From contig NZ_JNYD01000013.1 of assembly GCF_000717175.1 (NCBI RefSeq), positions 124,001 to 188,000 on the forward strand: a stretch of 64,000 nt of DNA, read 5' to 3'. The stretch is from Pseudonocardia autotrophica (GTDB taxonomy: Bacteria; Actinomycetota; Actinomycetes; Mycobacteriales; Pseudonocardiaceae). Made by a program: the position numbers and the translations under genes. This document shows positions 62,931 to 64,000 of the stretch, piece after piece. The notes beneath the pieces were generated by a model that had not been told where the DNA came from, made no database searches, and worked only from the letters and a program-made list of their open reading frames with translations. Within the stretch, counting starts at the first letter, position 1; every line of letters starts with the position of its first letter.

Positions 62931-64000
62931 CTACCCCGCGTAGACCCCGATCCCGTTGGGCACCAGCCGCGGCGAGGGGTCCGACGGGTCGTTGACGATC
63001 GTCGTCGCCGGGGCGCCGCCGTCGCGGTAGGCGAGGGTGGAGGAGCCGCCGCCGTCGAGGTTGACGGCGTCGTCCAGCCCCAGCTCGCGCAGCAGGTTCG
63101 AGAACTGCAGGAGGGTCGCGCCGACGCTGTCGGACTGCCGGCCGTCGACGGTGACCAGGAACATCCGCCGGCCGTCGGCGGTCACCCCGGCGCCGCTGCG
63201 CGGGGCGCGGGCGCTGTCGTCGAGCCGCTCGGTCGGGGCGGCGTCGCGGAGGATCGGGCTGCCGCCCACGGCCATCCGCGGCGCGACCCCGCTCGCCGGG
63301 ACCAGCGCGTAGTCCACGGTCACCCGGTCGCCGACCTTCAGGCCGCGCAACGCCACGGCCCCCTGCTCGCGGCCGACCAGCGCGGTCTCCTCCGCGGGCA
63401 GCCGGCCCGCCCCGGGCGGGCGGACCGCGGTCACCGCGCCGTCGCGGACCACCACCTCGGCCTGGTCGGCGGCGCACGGAGCGTCCCGGTCGGTGTCGGA
63501 GCCGCAGAGCGTGCGGGCGCGGTCGACGTCGCCCCAGTCCGACGTGAACACCCCGATCCCGTTGACCGGCACCGCGTGCTGGTTGAGCGCGACGATCGGC
63601 AGGGAGTCCTGTTCGGTCCGGTCCGGGTAGGACACCCGCTCGATCCCCGCGCGCCGCACCTCGCCGCGCAGCGGGAGCCGGTCGACCCGGGCCACGCCGT
63701 CGGTGCCGACCGCGAACACGTAGTCCATCTCGGCGCCCGGCACCGCGGGCGCGGCGCGGCGGCCCTGCGGCACCGCGGCCTTGAGGAAGCGGCCGTCCTG
63801 CACGGCCGGCCCGGCCGGCGCGCTGGTGCGGCCGATGTCGAAGAAGTCCCCGTTGATCCCGGCGACGGCACCGCTGCCGTCGGCCATGCCCTTGATCGGC
63901 GCCCGGGCGGCGACGGCGCCGGGGGTGAGCAGGTCGGCCCGCACCCCGGGCGTCGTGAGGTCGACCTCGACGACGTCGCCCATGACGTTGCCGGCGGCGG
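62931..64000 (-). CDS. Phosphodiester glycosidase-family protein, C-terminal part
   Basis: The frame continues past base 64,000, so the N-terminus, probably with signal peptide, is missing; ATG 63983 is unlikely to be the true start. The visible ~356 residues show AGINGDFFDIGRTSAP, PIVALNQHAVPVNGIGVFTS, AVGGSPILRDA and VNLDGGGSSTLAYRDGG, the NAGPA (PF09992) signatures. Bacterial members are secreted and may act on surface glycans. An internal Cys pair (CGSDTDRDAPC) is present. Confidence 0.8.
   Translation of the reverse strand, partial: AAGNVMGDVVEVDLTTPGVRADLLTPGAVAARAPIKGMADGSGAVAGINGDFFDIGRTSAPAGPAVQDGRFLKAAVPQGRRAAPAVPGAEMDYVFAVGTDGVARVDRLPLRGEVRRAGIERVSYPDRTEQDSLPIVALNQHAVPVNGIGVFTSDWGDVDRARTLCGSDTDRDAPCAADQAEVVVRDGAVTAVRPPGAGRLPAEETALVGREQGAVALRGLKVGDRVTVDYALVPASGVAPRMAVGGSPILRDAAPTERLDDSARAPRSGAGVTADGRRMFLVTVDGRQSDSVGATLLQFSNLLRELGLDDAVNLDGGGSSTLAYRDGGAPATTIVNDPSDPSPRLVPNGIGVYAG

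Overview
The window is high-GC actinobacterial DNA. Mycothione reductase, many GTG starts, a WhiG/FliA-type sigma factor, LigC and Prim-Pol enzymes, and a gene order (comM-dprA-xerC-rpsB-tsf-pyrH-frr-cdsA-rlmN ... dxr-rseP-ispG-GNAT-PBP-map ... mtr) that follows the mycobacterial chromosome all point to the Pseudonocardiales. Pseudonocardia is my best guess, made from sequence character alone.

Bases 1 to about 12,500 are the right part of an integrated mobile element. It carries tail-type phage genes and a WhiB-domain protein on the plus strand. On the minus strand are long chains of overlapping genes: a prim-pol primase, a P-loop helicase-like ATPase, an excisionase-like protein, an FtsK/Tra-type DNA translocase, a DUF2637 membrane protein and many tiny proteins. 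An XRE repressor sits divergently in the middle. The element ends inside comM, whose 5' part is missing. No integrase is seen, so it presumably lies beyond the left edge.

From 12.5 to 25.8 kb lies conserved chromosome: truncated comM, dprA, xerC, a WhiG-like sigma factor, a LytM-type protein, rpsB-tsf-pyrH-frr-cdsA, a methyltransferase, a Rieske lipoprotein, a membrane protein and rlmN. From 25.9 to 31.5 kb is a polyol-type ABC importer with a divergent LacI regulator. From 31.6 to 34.9 kb is a repair group: LigC-type ligase, MarR-like protein, Mug glycosylase and Prim-Pol. It is bracketed by two inverted copies of a 40-bp palindromic element.

From 35 to 46 kb are dxr, rseP and ispG (MEP isoprenoid pathway and site-2 protease), a GNAT, a penicillin-binding lipoprotein, a repeat-filled gap, DUF3054, map and small enzymes. 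From 46.6 to 55.5 kb are an acyltransferase, a delta-9-type desaturase, mycothione reductase, a LapA-like protein, a DEAD-box helicase, a RibD-like reductase divergent from an ECF sigma factor, and a RIO kinase. From 55.7 to 64 kb are a TetR/SDR pair, yaaA, a sulfur pair (metY-metX) behind a candidate cysteine leader peptide, an MBL-fold hydrolase, an ATP_bind_4 protein, an M15 peptidase-like protein and a partial phosphodiester glycosidase.

Two themes recur outside the genes. First, many starts have a TANNNT-like -10 box exactly 6 or 7 bases upstream of an ATG/GTG, the signature of leaderless transcripts. Second, several gene ends carry unusual palindromes or short-period arrays: a gene-end hairpin family, a 22-bp-period array at 57.3 kb and a six-copy array at 42.3 kb.
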